Source: an uncultured Opitutia bacterium (GTDB taxonomy: Bacteria > Verrucomicrobiota > Verrucomicrobiia > Opitutales > Opitutaceae). From it: 64,000 bases of DNA. The stretch is taken from the NCBI GenBank assembly GCA_903862955.1, contig CAIPAH010000024.1, positions 62,001 through 126,000 of the forward strand, read 5' to 3'. The notes beneath the pieces were generated by a model. That model was given only the letters and a program-made list of their open reading frames with translations, did not search any database and was not told the DNA's origin. Made by a program: the position numbers and the translations under genes. Below are positions 15,867-26,292 of the stretch, piece after piece; position 1 is the stretch's first letter, and each line of letters opens with the position of its first letter.

Positions 15867-16505
15867 TCAGCCCGTCTGCACCCGCCGCATCGCCGCGGCC
15901 AGGCGGAGGCTCGCGGGATCACCCAACTGCTCCAGCGCATGGATCGCGCTGGTGAGATCCTCCTTCGTCCGGTTCTGGCTGAGCTTGAATTTCGCCTCCA
16001 GCCGGCTGACGGGAATCTCAAACGCCACGATCGCCTGGGTCATCTTCTCCAGAAACGCGGTTGAGTGACTTTCGATCATGTAGCCTGAATCCGCGGGTTC
16101 GTAGCGCCGGATTGTGCGGGCCAGCACGTCCACCACCCGTTTGGGATCCTCGAGGATCCGCGGAACGCCGTAGGCGTGCACCGCCTCGTAATTCCATGTG
16201 GGCACGTGCGGCGTCGCCGGGAAACTAGCATACCAGCGCGGCGAAATGTAGCCGTGCTCGCCCTGGAAAACCACCAACGCCTCCGGCGCGTTCGCGGACG
16301 CAAACTCCCGCCACTGGCCGTTCGCGCGGGCGAGGTGCGCGTAAAGCGTGCCGTTGGGCCCGGCCGTCTCGTCGTAGAGGAACGGCAGGTGCGAGGTTGT
16401 AAGCCCACCCTGCCCCTGCGTGGTCAGCGTCGCGAAACTGTTCGCGTGGATGACTGCCGTGATCTTCGCACGGTCCTCCGTTCGGAAATGTCCGGGCACA
16501 TACAT
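15867..16505 (-). CDS. PaiB-like FMN-binding protein
   Basis: 212 residues, the family's usual size. N-terminal MYVPGHFRTEDRA, then TTSHLPFLYDE, YAHLARANGQWREF, VVFQGEHGYISPRWY and VPTWNYEAVHAYG match the FMN-binding negative transcriptional regulator family named for Bacillus PaiB. The split-barrel fold binds FMN; the regulatory label comes from PaiB and may not hold here. It lies 19 bases after tpiA in the same direction and could be cotranscribed with the glycolysis genes. Confidence 0.88.
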   Translation of the reverse strand: MYVPGHFRTEDRAKITAVIHANSFATLTTQGQGGLTTSHLPFLYDETAGPNGTLYAHLARANGQWREFASANAPEALVVFQGEHGYISPRWYASFPATPHVPTWNYEAVHAYGVPRILEDPKRVVDVLARTIRRYEPADSGYMIESHSTAFLEKMTQAIVAFEIPVSRLEAKFKLSQNRTKEDLTSAIHALEQLGDPASLRLAAAMRRVQTG

Positions 16506-16524
16506 ACTCAGGCGAATCCAGCGG

Positions 16525-17292
16525 TCACTTCGCCGCCGCGGCCGCCTTGACCAGCTCGACGAAGCTGCGGGCCTCGAGCGCGGCGCCGCCGATCAGGCCG
16601 CCATCGATGTCCTTTTGCGCCAGCAATTCGGGGGCATTGGCGGGCTTCATCGAACCGCCGTAGAGGATGCGGACGCGCTGCGCGACCGGCTCGGTAAAGA
16701 GCTTGGTCAGCAGCCCGCGGATGAAACCGTGGACTTCCTGCGCCTGGTCGGAGGTGGCGACCTTGCCAGTGCCGATGGCCCAGACGGGCTCGTAGGCGAC
16801 GATAAGCGTGGCCGCTTGCTCCTTGCTCACGCCCTCGAGGCCGGCTTCGAGCTGGGTCTGCACAACCTTCAGCGTCGCACCCGCCTCGCGCTCAGCGAGG
16901 CTCTCACCGACGCACAGGATCGGCCGGAGCTGGTTCTTCAGCGCGGCGTGGACCTTGAGGTTGATGAAGTGATCGGTCTCACCGAAGAGCGCGCGGCGCT
17001 CGCTGTGGCCGAGGATGACGTGGGTGGCGAAGAGCGCGCGCAGCATCGGCGCGGACACCTCGCCGGTGAACGCGCCGTTGGCCTCGGGGTGCATGTTCTG
17101 CGCGCCCAGCTTCACGACGGAGCCGTCGAGCGTGCGCCCGACGGACTCCAGGGCGGTGAAGGGCGGGCAGACGACGATGTCCACGTCCGGCAGCTTGCCG
17201 ACCAGCGCGACCAGCTCGGCCGCGAGGGCGGCGCCGTCCGCCGGCGTCTTGTTCATTTTCCAATTACCGGCGATGAGTTTTTTGCGAAACAT
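16525..17292 (-). CDS. tpiA: Triosephosphate isomerase
   Basis: 255 residues. It interconverts dihydroxyacetone phosphate and glyceraldehyde-3-phosphate. All catalytic landmarks are present: GNWKMNKT (Lys near residue 13), GHSERRALF (His near 99), the catalytic Glu loop VAYEPVWAIGTGK near 170, and YGGSMKPANAPEL with the phosphate-binding GGS. It follows pgk by nine bases. Confidence 0.97.
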   Translation of the reverse strand: MFRKKLIAGNWKMNKTPADGAALAAELVALVGKLPDVDIVVCPPFTALESVGRTLDGSVVKLGAQNMHPEANGAFTGEVSAPMLRALFATHVILGHSERRALFGETDHFINLKVHAALKNQLRPILCVGESLAEREAGATLKVVQTQLEAGLEGVSKEQAATLIVAYEPVWAIGTGKVATSDQAQEVHGFIRGLLTKLFTEPVAQRVRILYGGSMKPANAPELLAQKDIDGGLIGGAALEARSFVELVKAAAAAK

Positions 17293-17301
17293 GGGAGGAG
17301 T

Positions 17302-18546
17302 TCAGTTTTCGAGGAAGGCTACGCCGGGGAGGATTTTGCCCTCGAGGAATTCGAGGCTGGCGCCGCCGCCAGTGGAGCAGTGGGTGACCTTGTCCGCGAT
17401 CTTGAATTTCTTGGCCGCGGTGGCGGTGTCGCCGCCGCCGACTACGGTGGTGGCGCCCTGCGCCGTGGCCTCGGCCATCGCGGCGGCCATCGCCTTCGTG
17501 GCACCGGCGAACTTCTCGAACTCGAACACGCCGGGCGGGCCGTTCCAAATGATGGTCTTCGCCCGGAGGATCGCGTCGCGATAGAGCGCGATGGACTTCG
17601 GGCCGGCGTCGAGTCCCTGCCAGCCCGCGGGAATGCCCGTGGCGTCGTTGGCGGGCTGCGTGTTGGCGTTGGCGTCAAACTTGTCCGCGCAGACATAGTC
17701 CACGGGAAAAATCAGCTTCACGCCCCGCGACTTCGCCTCGTCGGCGAGCGCCTGCACGATCTTCGCGCCCTCGGGATCGAAGAGGCTGTCCCCGATCTCC
17801 ATGTGGTCGATGACCTTCTTGAAGGTGTAAGCCATGCCGCCGCCGATGATGATCTCGTTCGCCTTGGCGAGGAGGTTTCGGATGAGCGGGATCTTGTCGG
17901 CGATCTTCGCGCCGCCGAGGATGGCGAGCAGCGGGCGCTGCGGGTGGTCGAGGACGGCGGCAAACGCCTTCAGCTCGGCCTCCATCAGGAAGCCTGCGGC
18001 CTTCTGCGGCAGGCTGATGCCGACCATCGACGAGTGCGCGCGGTGGGCGGTGCCGAAGGCGTCGTTGACGTAAACGTCACCGAGTTTCGAAAGCCCGGCG
18101 CGAAACGCCGTGACGGCGGCCGGATCGGCTTTCACCGACGTGCCGTCCTCCTGCTTGACCTTGCCCTCCTCCTCAATGTGGAAGCGCAGGTTCTCGAGGA
18201 GGAGCACGCCGCCGGATTTGAGCGCGGCGGCCGCCTGCTCGGCGACCGGGCCGACGCAGTCCGCGGCAAACGCCACGGGCTGGCCGAGCAATTTGGCGAG
18301 CTCGTCGGCGACGGGCTTGAGCGAATATTTGGCGATGACCTTGCCGTCGGGACGGCCGAGGTGGCTCATCAGCACCACCGACGCACCCTGCGCCAGCGCA
18401 TACTTGATCGTGGGCAGGGCCGCGACGATGCGCTGGTTGTTGGTGATGGCGCCAGTGGCCTTGTCCTGCGGGACGTTGAAGTCGACGCGCATCAGCACGC
18501 GCTTCCCCGCCAGGTTGAGATCGCGAATCGATTTGAACTTGGGCAT
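17302..18546 (-). CDS. pgk: Phosphoglycerate kinase
   Basis: 414 residues, two Rossmann-like lobes. It transfers phosphate from 1,3-bisphosphoglycerate to ADP. Marks are [16 protein letters not shown] near residue 15, MSHLGRPDG near 60, [14 protein letters not shown] near 165, [13 protein letters not shown] near 203 and the ATP-site [14 protein letters not shown] near 377. The ATG at 18546 sits four bases after the T tract of a hairpin terminator that separates it from gap. No purine-rich ribosome site is visible between hairpin and start. Confidence 0.97.
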   Translation of the reverse strand: MPKFKSIRDLNLAGKRVLMRVDFNVPQDKATGAITNNQRIVAALPTIKYALAQGASVVLMSHLGRPDGKVIAKYSLKPVADELAKLLGQPVAFAADCVGPVAEQAAAALKSGGVLLLENLRFHIEEEGKVKQEDGTSVKADPAAVTAFRAGLSKLGDVYVNDAFGTAHRAHSSMVGISLPQKAAGFLMEAELKAFAAVLDHPQRPLLAILGGAKIADKIPLIRNLLAKANEIIIGGGMAYTFKKVIDHMEIGDSLFDPEGAKIVQALADEAKSRGVKLIFPVDYVCADKFDANANTQPANDATGIPAGWQGLDAGPKSIALYRDAILRAKTIIWNGPPGVFEFEKFAGATKAMAAAMAEATAQGATTVVGGGDTATAAKKFKIADKVTHCSTGGGASLEFLEGKILPGVAFLEN

Positions 18547-18550
18547 AAAG

Positions 18551-18582
18551 CAAAAAGGCCGCCGCCGGAAAGGGCGGCGGCC
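18551..18582 (-). terminator. Intrinsic terminator between gap and pgk
   Basis: Read on the minus strand, an 11-base perfect stem (AGGCCGCCGCC with its complement) closes a short loop and is followed at once by TTTTTG, the form of a rho-independent terminator. It ends only four bases before the pgk ATG, so any read-through transcript would carry a very stable hairpin next to the start site. Confidence 0.85.
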
Positions 18583-18603
18583 TAAGTTTAGGTTGACCGA
18601 AGG

Positions 18604-19674
<1,071 letters not shown>

Positions 19675-19740
19675 TCAACTCTGCGAAGGTCAGAATAAGT
19701 CCCCCGTGGGTTTTCTTGGCAAGGGGCATTTGCGTTTATG

Positions 19741-22200
19741 CTACGACTCGCTGATCCACAGCGCGCAGCCGAGGGCCGGCACGAAGAGCTCCGCTTCCAC
19801 CGGCAAGGTCGCGCCCTGGTAGTCGGCGGAAAAAAAACGCTCATGGTCGGCGAGCTGCCGCCAGAGGGAGGAAGTGACTTCCGCGGGCAAAGTCAGCGTG
19901 ACATCGCCGAGCGTGGGGTTGACCGCGAAGAGCAACCGGGTCGTTCCCTGCTCCCGATCCGCGTTGTATAGCGCAGCTAATGCGGGCGAATTGCCCGTGG
20001 AATAAAACTGAAAGAAGCCCTCACCATGCCGCGAAAACTGCCGCAACAGCCGGCCGCGTTCGCTCCGGCGGAACGCGATCCAGCCCGCAAAATAGGCGTG
20101 GGTCCCGAGGTAGCGGTAGAGCCGGCGGTAATCCAGCGCGTTCAGGTCGCCGCGCTGGTAGGTGTTGTTCACGCCGTGCTTCGAGCGCAGGAAATCCTGG
20201 CCTTCCGCCAGCATCGGGATGCCGAGCGACATGAACAGCAGCGACGCCATCAGGTGCGTGCGCCGCCGGTCGTTCACCGCGGGCGCGAAGCCGTCGTGGC
20301 CCGGGTTCTCCGTGATCACGTCCACCCACGTGCGGTCGTCGTGCGACTCGGTGTAATTGATCGTCTGCGCCGGCCACTTGGCGAAAAACCACGGCGAGCC
20401 CCGGAGGAAATACTCCATGCGCTCCGCCGTGGCGTTGGCGCCGACGTATTCCTTCACGTGGTCGCGGTAGCCGTCGTTCCACGACGCCCAGCCCGTGTCG
20501 CGCAGCGCGCCCGCGATGTGCCCGCGGAAGCTCCACGGCTCGGCGATCAGGATGACGCCGGGCTTCACGCGCTTCAGCGCCGCCTCGATTTCGCCCAGCA
20601 CTTCTACGCCGAGCAGCTCCGCCAGGTCGAAGCGGAATCCATCCACGCCGTAGGCCTCGATGAGGTGGCTGCAGCTGTCGATGATCAGTCGCTTCGCCAT
20701 CGCCGAGCTGGCGCGCAGGTCATTGCCGCACCCGCTCCAATTGGCCAGCTGCCCGGCGGCGTCCTGTTCAAAATAGTAGAGACGGTCGATGAACAGCAGG
20801 TGCGCCGGCTCGCCCACGTGGTTGTAAACCACGTCGAGCACCACGGCTATCCCACGCGCGTGGAATGCCCGCACCAGCGCCTGCAGTTCGCGCACGCCCG
20901 ACGCCTGCTCCGGCGCGAGGGCATAGCTGCTCTCGGGCGCGAAGTAATTGTTCGTCATGTAGCCCCAGTGATACTCCTCCTTCGTGCGGTTATCGAATTC
21001 CTGCACGGGCTGCAGCTCCACGCAGTTCACCCCGAGGTGGTGCAGGTAAAACTCCGGGCTCTCGACCCACTTGCGCAGCCCGGTGAACCCGAACCGCTCC
21101 TCCGCGGTCGCCTTCACCGGCGCGTTGGCCGCGAGGTCGCGCACGTGCGCTTCGGCGATCACCAAGTCCTGCCACGCCGGCGTCCGGAAGTGCCGGTCGC
21201 CCTCGCCCACCCATGCGCGGTCCAGCACGATGCCGGGCCCGTCGCGGCCGACCGTCGCCAGCGCATACGGGTCGAGCGCGCGCACGGTCGGGTCGAACCG
21301 GCCGTCACCCTCCCGCACGCCGTCCACGGCATACCAGTAAAACCAGCCGTGCAGGTGCTGGTTGAGCGCCACTTCCCACACGCCTACCGCGCCATCGGCA
21401 TCCGCCCGCCGCGCCAGCGGGTAACTCGCCATGGTGTCAGGCGTGGGCTTCGAGCCGAGCAACAGCGTCACCGCGCGCGCGCGCGGCGCGAACAGCCTGA
21501 ACACCGTCGTGTCCCCCCGCACCAGCGCGCCGAGCGGAAGATCGGTTTTCAGCGCGTGGAAGAAATCTCCCGGCACCAGCGGCACCGGCGGGCCGGCGTC
21601 GGCCTCCCCGTCGGACCAGGTGACCGTCCGCGGCTCCGCGAGGTTCAGCGGCACCCCGAGGGTAAACTGCCAGAGGTGCCAGCCCGTGCGGTGCGGATCG
21701 AGGATGCGGTTGAAATTGCCGTTGTCGTCCCGCGCCATATTCGGCGCATCGTCGGGCGGCATGAGCCATTGATGCTCGCCTGTCACAAATTTGAAACGCT
21801 GTCCCGCCGAGCCGAGGAAACGCGCCGGATCGCCTGTCCACATCAGCACCTGCTCACCGTCCAGCTCGGCCGGCTTCAGCCGCCACTCGTCCGCGCCGAT
21901 CGCCGTCGACCAGCCGTTGAAATCGCCGGCAAGGTAAACCGCATCGCGCGCCGCGTTGACGTTCCGGCCGTGCTCCAGCGGCAGCACAAACGAGATTTCG
22001 CCCTTCGGATTCAGGAAGTAGCCAAAGGTGCGGCCCGCGACGAGCCCCGGCGCCGGCGCCAGTCCCCCGGGCGCCGCGCACTGCTCGCCCAGCGTGAAAC
22101 GCGGCCAGGAGCGGTCCGTCCAGTCGCGATCGAGCTCCACGATGCCCGTGGTGAGGGACTCAAGCCAGGCGCGGACGATCCGGGGAACAGAGGCGGACAT
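19741..22200 (-). CDS. GH13 alpha-amylase-family enzyme, pullulanase/debranching type
   Basis: 819 residues. An N-terminal beta-sandwich resembling CBM48 (AVYLAGDFNGWSTAIG near residue 92, and a second such region with TTVFRLFAPRARAVTLLL near 235) precedes a GH13 barrel at about 330-750. Catalytic-region motifs are DVVYNHVGEP near 455, DGFRFDLAELLG near 518 (nucleophile Asp), ILIAEPW near 550 (acid/base Glu) and NYTESHDDRTW near 618 (third carboxylate). NNYFAPESSYA resembles the pullulanase and isoamylase group. No signal peptide, so intracellular glycogen or maltodextrin debranching is likely. Exact specificity is not readable. Confidence 0.87.
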   Translation of the reverse strand: MSASVPRIVRAWLESLTTGIVELDRDWTDRSWPRFTLGEQCAAPGGLAPAPGLVAGRTFGYFLNPKGEISFVLPLEHGRNVNAARDAVYLAGDFNGWSTAIGADEWRLKPAELDGEQVLMWTGDPARFLGSAGQRFKFVTGEHQWLMPPDDAPNMARDDNGNFNRILDPHRTGWHLWQFTLGVPLNLAEPRTVTWSDGEADAGPPVPLVPGDFFHALKTDLPLGALVRGDTTVFRLFAPRARAVTLLLGSKPTPDTMASYPLARRADADGAVGVWEVALNQHLHGWFYWYAVDGVREGDGRFDPTVRALDPYALATVGRDGPGIVLDRAWVGEGDRHFRTPAWQDLVIAEAHVRDLAANAPVKATAEERFGFTGLRKWVESPEFYLHHLGVNCVELQPVQEFDNRTKEEYHWGYMTNNYFAPESSYALAPEQASGVRELQALVRAFHARGIAVVLDVVYNHVGEPAHLLFIDRLYYFEQDAAGQLANWSGCGNDLRASSAMAKRLIIDSCSHLIEAYGVDGFRFDLAELLGVEVLGEIEAALKRVKPGVILIAEPWSFRGHIAGALRDTGWASWNDGYRDHVKEYVGANATAERMEYFLRGSPWFFAKWPAQTINYTESHDDRTWVDVITENPGHDGFAPAVNDRRRTHLMASLLFMSLGIPMLAEGQDFLRSKHGVNNTYQRGDLNALDYRRLYRYLGTHAYFAGWIAFRRSERGRLLRQFSRHGEGFFQFYSTGNSPALAALYNADREQGTTRLLFAVNPTLGDVTLTLPAEVTSSLWRQLADHERFFSADYQGATLPVEAELFVPALGCALWISES

Positions 22201-22409
22201 ATAGCCTGATTAGCATCCTCCGCGCCAGCAGCCGGACAAGCTGGAAACGTGAAACAGCGCGGATTCAGCCGTGCGCCGGGGCGTCATCTGAATGTGACAC
22301 AGCGCGGCTAGCGGTCCCGCACAATCGCGGTCAAAAGATTGCGGATGCCATTTTGAAAGAGACTCGCCCACTAAATCGCTTCATCAACACCAGCATCCCC
22401 TCGCCCTCC

Positions 22410-23750
22410 GTGACCCGCCGCTTTCCTGGACTTTCCCTCCTGCAAACCCTGCTTCGCCTCGGCGTGCTGTCCGTGCTCGTCGTGGCCTGCGCAGCCTCTG
22501 CCGGTTGGGCCGCATCCGCGGACCAGGAATTGAAACTGGTGATCGTGCTCACGCGCCACGGCGTGCGTTCGCCGCTCCAAACCAACCAGATTCTCGGGAA
22601 ATACGCCGCTGAGCCGTGGCCGCAGTGGAATGTGCCGCCGGGGATCCTGACCGCGCACGGCCGGCAGGAAATGGTCATGATGGGTTCGTATTACCGCGAG
22701 CGGTATGTTGCCGAGGGCCTGTTGTCGGGCGCGGGCGTGGCGGATGCAGCAGAGGTTTATTTTCACTCCGACAGCGACGAGCGCACCAAGGAATCAGCCC
22801 TCGCCCTCGCCAGCGGCCTGCTGCCGGGCGCTCCGGCGCCCGAGCTACACGCGAGACCCAAGGGCGCCGACGACCCGTTGTATCGTTTCGTCAAAGTCCA
22901 TCCCGACCTTCCCGACCGCGCTCTCGCCATCGCCGCCCTGAATGGCCGCATCGGCAATGATCCCGCCGCTTTCCTGCAGGCCCACCGCGCGGATTTCGCG
23001 CTGCTGGAACAGGTCCTGTGCGGTCCCAGCGGCACACCGCCATCCAGCAAGATCGCCCTGCTCAACCTGCCCGCCAAGGTGCAGGCCGGGGCGATCGACC
23101 ACACGGTGGGCTTCGAAGGGCCGCTGCACGTTGGCATGCAGATCGTGGACGCCCTCCAGCTGGAATACGCGGAGGGCCTGCCCATGGACCAGGTCGGCTG
23201 GGGCCGCATGAGTTCCGCCCAACTCACGCAACTCCTCCACCTGCACGCGCTCTACTTCAACCTCACGCAAGCCACATTCTACCCTGCGCAGGTGCAGGCT
23301 TCCGGTTTGGCGCAGCACTACCTTGCGACCCTCGAGCAGGCCGCCAGCGGTCACGCCGTGCCGGGCGCGTTGGGCACGGGGGCGCAGAAACTCGTCGTGG
23401 TGATGGGCCACGACACCAACATCATCAATCTCGGCGGCCTGCTAGGACTCGACTGGCGACTGCCCGGCACCGCCGAGAACCCCGTGCTGCCCGGTGGCGC
23501 GCTCGTGCTGGAACTCCGCCAGCGCAAAGCCGACGGCGCGTGCTTCGTGCGCGTCAGCTACATCGGCCAGACGCTCGAGCAGATCCGGAACCTCACGCCG
23601 TTGTCCGCCCAAACTCCGCCGGGAATCGCGCCCATCTTCATCCCCCGTTGCAGCACGGCCGCGCCCGGCTTCGACGCGCCGCTGGAGAAATTCGAGGCGC
23701 TGTTGCGGCGGGTGATCGACCCGAAGTTCGTGCCGTCCGACCCGTTGTGA
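22410..23750 (+). CDS. Histidine-type acid phosphatase (phytase/glucose-1-phosphatase group)
   Basis: 446 residues from GTG at 22410; a TTG at 22353 is also in frame. The chosen start gives a clean signal peptide (TRRFPGLSLLQTLLRLGVLS, hydrophobic core, ending near AGWAAS). The branch-2 histidine phosphatase signature LTRHGVRSPLQ follows directly, and the proton donor motif MGHDTNI is near residue 332. Such enzymes hydrolyse phosphomonoesters, phytate or glucose-1-phosphate in the periplasm. The substrate cannot be chosen from sequence alone. The 200 bases upstream hold no gene. Confidence 0.87.
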   Translation: MTRRFPGLSLLQTLLRLGVLSVLVVACAASAGWAASADQELKLVIVLTRHGVRSPLQTNQILGKYAAEPWPQWNVPPGILTAHGRQEMVMMGSYYRERYVAEGLLSGAGVADAAEVYFHSDSDERTKESALALASGLLPGAPAPELHARPKGADDPLYRFVKVHPDLPDRALAIAALNGRIGNDPAAFLQAHRADFALLEQVLCGPSGTPPSSKIALLNLPAKVQAGAIDHTVGFEGPLHVGMQIVDALQLEYAEGLPMDQVGWGRMSSAQLTQLLHLHALYFNLTQATFYPAQVQASGLAQHYLATLEQAASGHAVPGALGTGAQKLVVVMGHDTNIINLGGLLGLDWRLPGTAENPVLPGGALVLELRQRKADGACFVRVSYIGQTLEQIRNLTPLSAQTPPGIAPIFIPRCSTAAPGFDAPLEKFEALLRRVIDPKFVPSDPL

Positions 23751-23763
23751 TTCTTCGTAGGTG

Positions 23764-23853
23764 AACCGCGAATGGACGCGAATACACGCGAATCCTGGCA
23801 CTTCTGCCCTGCTTCGTTTCCTGATTCACGTTCCTTCGCGTCCATTCGCGGTT
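23764..23853. repeat. Palindromic repeat, family A, copy 2 (perfect 19-base arms)
   Basis: AACCGCGAATGGACGCGAA at 23764-23782 is exactly complementary to the arm at 23835-23853. Inside are further CGCGAAT words and a 50-base loop. It lies between the acid phosphatase gene and mnmA. Confidence 0.8.
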
Positions 23854-23918
23854 GAAAAAACTCCGGTTCAGCGGCCGGGCGATTGACAAACCGCCCCGCC
23901 GCCGCGTCGTCTCAGCTC

Positions 23919-25046
23919 GTGCCCGCTCCCGCCAAAACCCTCGTCGCCATGTCCGGCGGCGTGGACAGTTCCGTCGCCGCGCTGCTCCTCCAGCAGCAGG
24001 GCGGGCCGATCGTCGGCGCCTACATGAAGAACTGGATCAACGAGGACAACGTCATCGGCGACTGCCCGTGGCAGCAGGACATCGTCGATGCACGCGCCGT
24101 CTGCGATAAACTCGGGATCGAGTTCCGCGTCGTCAACCTGATGCAGGACTACCGGCGACTCGTGGTGGGTTACCTGCTCGACGGCTACGCGCGCGGCCTG
24201 ACGCCGAATCCCGACGTGATGTGCAACAGCCGAGTGAAATTCGGCGTGTTCCGCGCCTACGCCGAGGCCGAGGGATTCTCCGCGCTCGCCACCGGCCATT
24301 ACGCCCGGCGGGTGGAGCGGGTTGCCCCCAACCCGCTTGCCCAAGCGAACGCGTTGGGGCCAACGCGTTCCACCTCCTACGATCTGCTCGAGGGCGCGGA
24401 CAAAAACAAGGACCAGTCCTACTTCCTCGCGCTGCTTTCCCAGGCACAGCTCCGCTTTGCGCGATTCCCAATCGGGCATCTGCCCAAGCCCGAGCTGCGC
24501 CAGCTCGCGCGTGAGGCGGGGCTGCCCACCGCGGGCAAGAAGGACAGCCCAGGCATCTGCTTCATCGGCGAGGTGAAGATGGCGGACGTCCTGAAAGCCT
24601 ACGTGCCCGAGCACTCGGGGCCGATTGTCCGCGCCACCGACGGCCAGGTCATCGGCGAGCATCGCGGGTTGCACTATTACACCATCGGCCAGCGTCGCGG
24701 CATCCGGATTCCCTCGAACACCGCCGACAAGGCCTACGTCGTGGTCGGCAAGCGCGCGGACGACCATGCCCTGCTCGTCGCCTTCGACGGTCCCGAGGCG
24801 CCGGGCCTGTGGACCAGTGAGTGCCGCGTGCACAGCCTCGGCTTCATCGGCGACCCCATCACAACGCCCTGCCGGATCGAATGCCGCGTCCGCTACCGCG
24901 ACCCGCGCGTGTTATGCGAGTTCACACCCGAGGAGGGACAGTCGGCGCTCATCAATTTCGAGTCACCCCAGCGCGCCCTCGCTTCCGGCCAGATCCTGGC
25001 GCTTTACGAAGGCGAAAAACTCCTCGGCGGCGGGGTGTTTGCGTGA
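23919..25046 (+). CDS. mnmA: tRNA 2-thiouridylase MnmA, with an in-frame repeat insertion
   Basis: 375 residues from GTG at 23919; a TTG at 23883 would add 12. It makes 2-thiouridine at the wobble position of Lys, Glu and Gln tRNAs. The ATP-PP loop [10 protein letters not shown] is at residues 9-18, the first catalytic Cys is in [15 protein letters not shown] near 105, and the second is in SPGICFIGE near 212, so it should be active. Between ATGHYAR and [17 protein letters not shown], residues about 131-152 ([20 protein letters not shown]) are encoded by a palindromic repeat that is also present at 58056-58145. Relatives have a short variable loop here. The gene is longer than usual by about that insert. 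Confidence 0.93.
   Translation: MPAPAKTLVAMSGGVDSSVAALLLQQQGGPIVGAYMKNWINEDNVIGDCPWQQDIVDARAVCDKLGIEFRVVNLMQDYRRLVVGYLLDGYARGLTPNPDVMCNSRVKFGVFRAYAEAEGFSALATGHYARRVERVAPNPLAQANALGPTRSTSYDLLEGADKNKDQSYFLALLSQAQLRFARFPIGHLPKPELRQLAREAGLPTAGKKDSPGICFIGEVKMADVLKAYVPEHSGPIVRATDGQVIGEHRGLHYYTIGQRRGIRIPSNTADKAYVVVGKRADDHALLVAFDGPEAPGLWTSECRVHSLGFIGDPITTPCRIECRVRYRDPRVLCEFTPEEGQSALINFESPQRALASGQILALYEGEKLLGGGVFA
24311..24374. repeat. Palindromic repeat, family F, lying in frame inside mnmA
   Basis: The left arm (31 bases from 24311) matches the copy at 58056 with two differences; the right arm (27 bases, 24348-24374) matches that copy's right arm with two differences. Each arm is itself palindromic around GTTGCCCCCAAC or AACGCGTTGGGG. 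The middle is shorter than in the intergenic copy. The reading frame of mnmA is kept. Confidence 0.88.
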
Positions 25047-25052
25047 CTGCCC

Positions 25053-25688
25053 TCACCGCACCGACGCCACCGCCAGGCTGAGGGCGAAGGCGAGGAAGAC
25101 CACGCCGAGGGCGCGATCGATCCAGTGGCCGTGGCGGAGGAATTTGCCGCGGACGTCCTCGCGGGTGAAGACCACCGACACGAACGCAAACCACGCCATC
25201 GTCGCCAGGCTCATCCACAATCCGTAGCCGGCTTGGATCAGTTTCGGAGTCGAGGGGCTGACGACGAGGACGAACAGCGAGAGGAAGAAGAGCGTCGCCT
25301 TGGGATTCAGCGCGTTGGTCAGGAAGCCGGTCGCAAACGCGCCGTGCGGCTTGGGCAGCGCGGGCGCCCCACCCCGGTTGGCGGCCGTGGGCTCGAAGGG
25401 TTTGGTCCGCAGCGCCTGCACGCCGAGCCACGCGATGTAGGCGGCGCCGGCATACTTCACCACGGTAAACCACAGCGGCGAGCTGCGGATCAGCAGGCCG
25501 AGTCCCAGCAGCGAATACGTCACGTGCAGCAGGATCGCGGTGCCGACGCCGATGCTGGTCCAGATCGCGGTGCGCCGGCCATGCGTGAGGCTTTGCTTCA
25601 GGACGATGGCAAAATCCGGCCCCGGGCTCGCCACGGCGAGCAGGTGCGCCAGCGCGACCTTCGAGAACTCGATCCAATAGTCGGGCAT
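25053..25688 (-). CDS. LysE-family amino-acid exporter
   Basis: 211 residues with about six hydrophobic segments. The family mark VASPGPDFAIVLKQSL at residues 18-33 is clear, followed by GRRTAIWTSIGVGTAI. LysE/RhtB proteins export amino acids such as lysine, threonine or homoserine through the inner membrane. The gene converges on mnmA with a six-base gap. Specificity is not readable. Confidence 0.88.
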   Translation of the reverse strand: MPDYWIEFSKVALAHLLAVASPGPDFAIVLKQSLTHGRRTAIWTSIGVGTAILLHVTYSLLGLGLLIRSSPLWFTVVKYAGAAYIAWLGVQALRTKPFEPTAANRGGAPALPKPHGAFATGFLTNALNPKATLFFLSLFVLVVSPSTPKLIQAGYGLWMSLATMAWFAFVSVVFTREDVRGKFLRHGHWIDRALGVVFLAFALSLAVASVR

Positions 25689-25766
25689 GAAAGTGAGGCT
25701 CGGGGCGTGAGGTGAGCGGCGAGGGCGGATGAACGCGGTCGAGAAGTTCGCGCGCCTATGGCGCGC

Positions 25767-26279
25767 TCAGAGTGAAATGGCTTTGAACCCCGGGTCGGCG
25801 GCGAGTTGGTCGAGCTGGTGGCCTTCCACGAAGATCCGGACGCCGCGGTCGTCGGGATGGTCCTTTTGCGCCTTCGCCTGGACGTCGCGCGCGTCGTCCA
25901 TCCGCCCCAGCAGCGCGAGGATGTAGGCCTGCTGCAGGAGGGGCTGGGTATCCTGGCTGTTGCGGCGGTAGACGTCGCGCGCGAGCTCGAGCGCCTGCTC
26001 GTAGGCCGCCTTGGCGCCGGAGCGGTTGTCCAGGCGCCGGCGAACGATGCCGAGGCTCAGCCAATATTCCCGGGTGTCGGGACAAACTTGCACCGCCTGC
26101 GCAAGGAGCCCCTCGGCGCGGGCATAATCCCGCAGTGTCACCGCAAAATCCGCCTCACTGGAGAAGCTCGCGCCCTGTTTGCGCTCGAGCGCGGTCACTT
26201 CCTTCCGGCTGCAGCCGGCCAGCAGCACGGCGGAGAGGAGGAAAAACGAAAAAAGGAGCCGACGGGGAGTGGGATGCAT
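25767..26279 (-). CDS. TPR-containing lipoprotein
   Basis: 170 residues from the ATG at 26279. Lipoprotein signal with lipobox LLAGC near residue 22. The rest is helical with tetratricopeptide-like pairs: YARAEGLLAQAVQVCPDTREYWLSLG, then AYEQALELARDVY, and ILALLGRMDDARDVQAKAQK. It is 13 bases downstream of the GspE-type ATPase gene. A TPR lipoprotein beside a secretion ATPase could be a pilotin-like assembly factor (inference). Confidence 0.75.
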   Translation of the reverse strand: MHPTPRRLLFSFFLLSAVLLAGCSRKEVTALERKQGASFSSEADFAVTLRDYARAEGLLAQAVQVCPDTREYWLSLGIVRRRLDNRSGAKAAYEQALELARDVYRRNSQDTQPLLQQAYILALLGRMDDARDVQAKAQKDHPDDRGVRIFVEGHQLDQLAADPGFKAISL

Positions 26280-26292
26280 CAAGGCCGAACCC

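Noticed and set aside
16420-18585. A long open plus-strand frame opposite pgk and tpiA (and others like it at 26740-28746, 34511-36940 and 38827-41238)
   Set aside because: These mirror conserved minus-strand genes in high-GC DNA, have Arg/Ala/Gly-rich sequence without folds, and lack starts with ribosome sites.
24311-24374. Frameshift or pseudogene in mnmA at the repeat
   Set aside because: The reading frame is continuous and all catalytic motifs on both sides are in the same frame.
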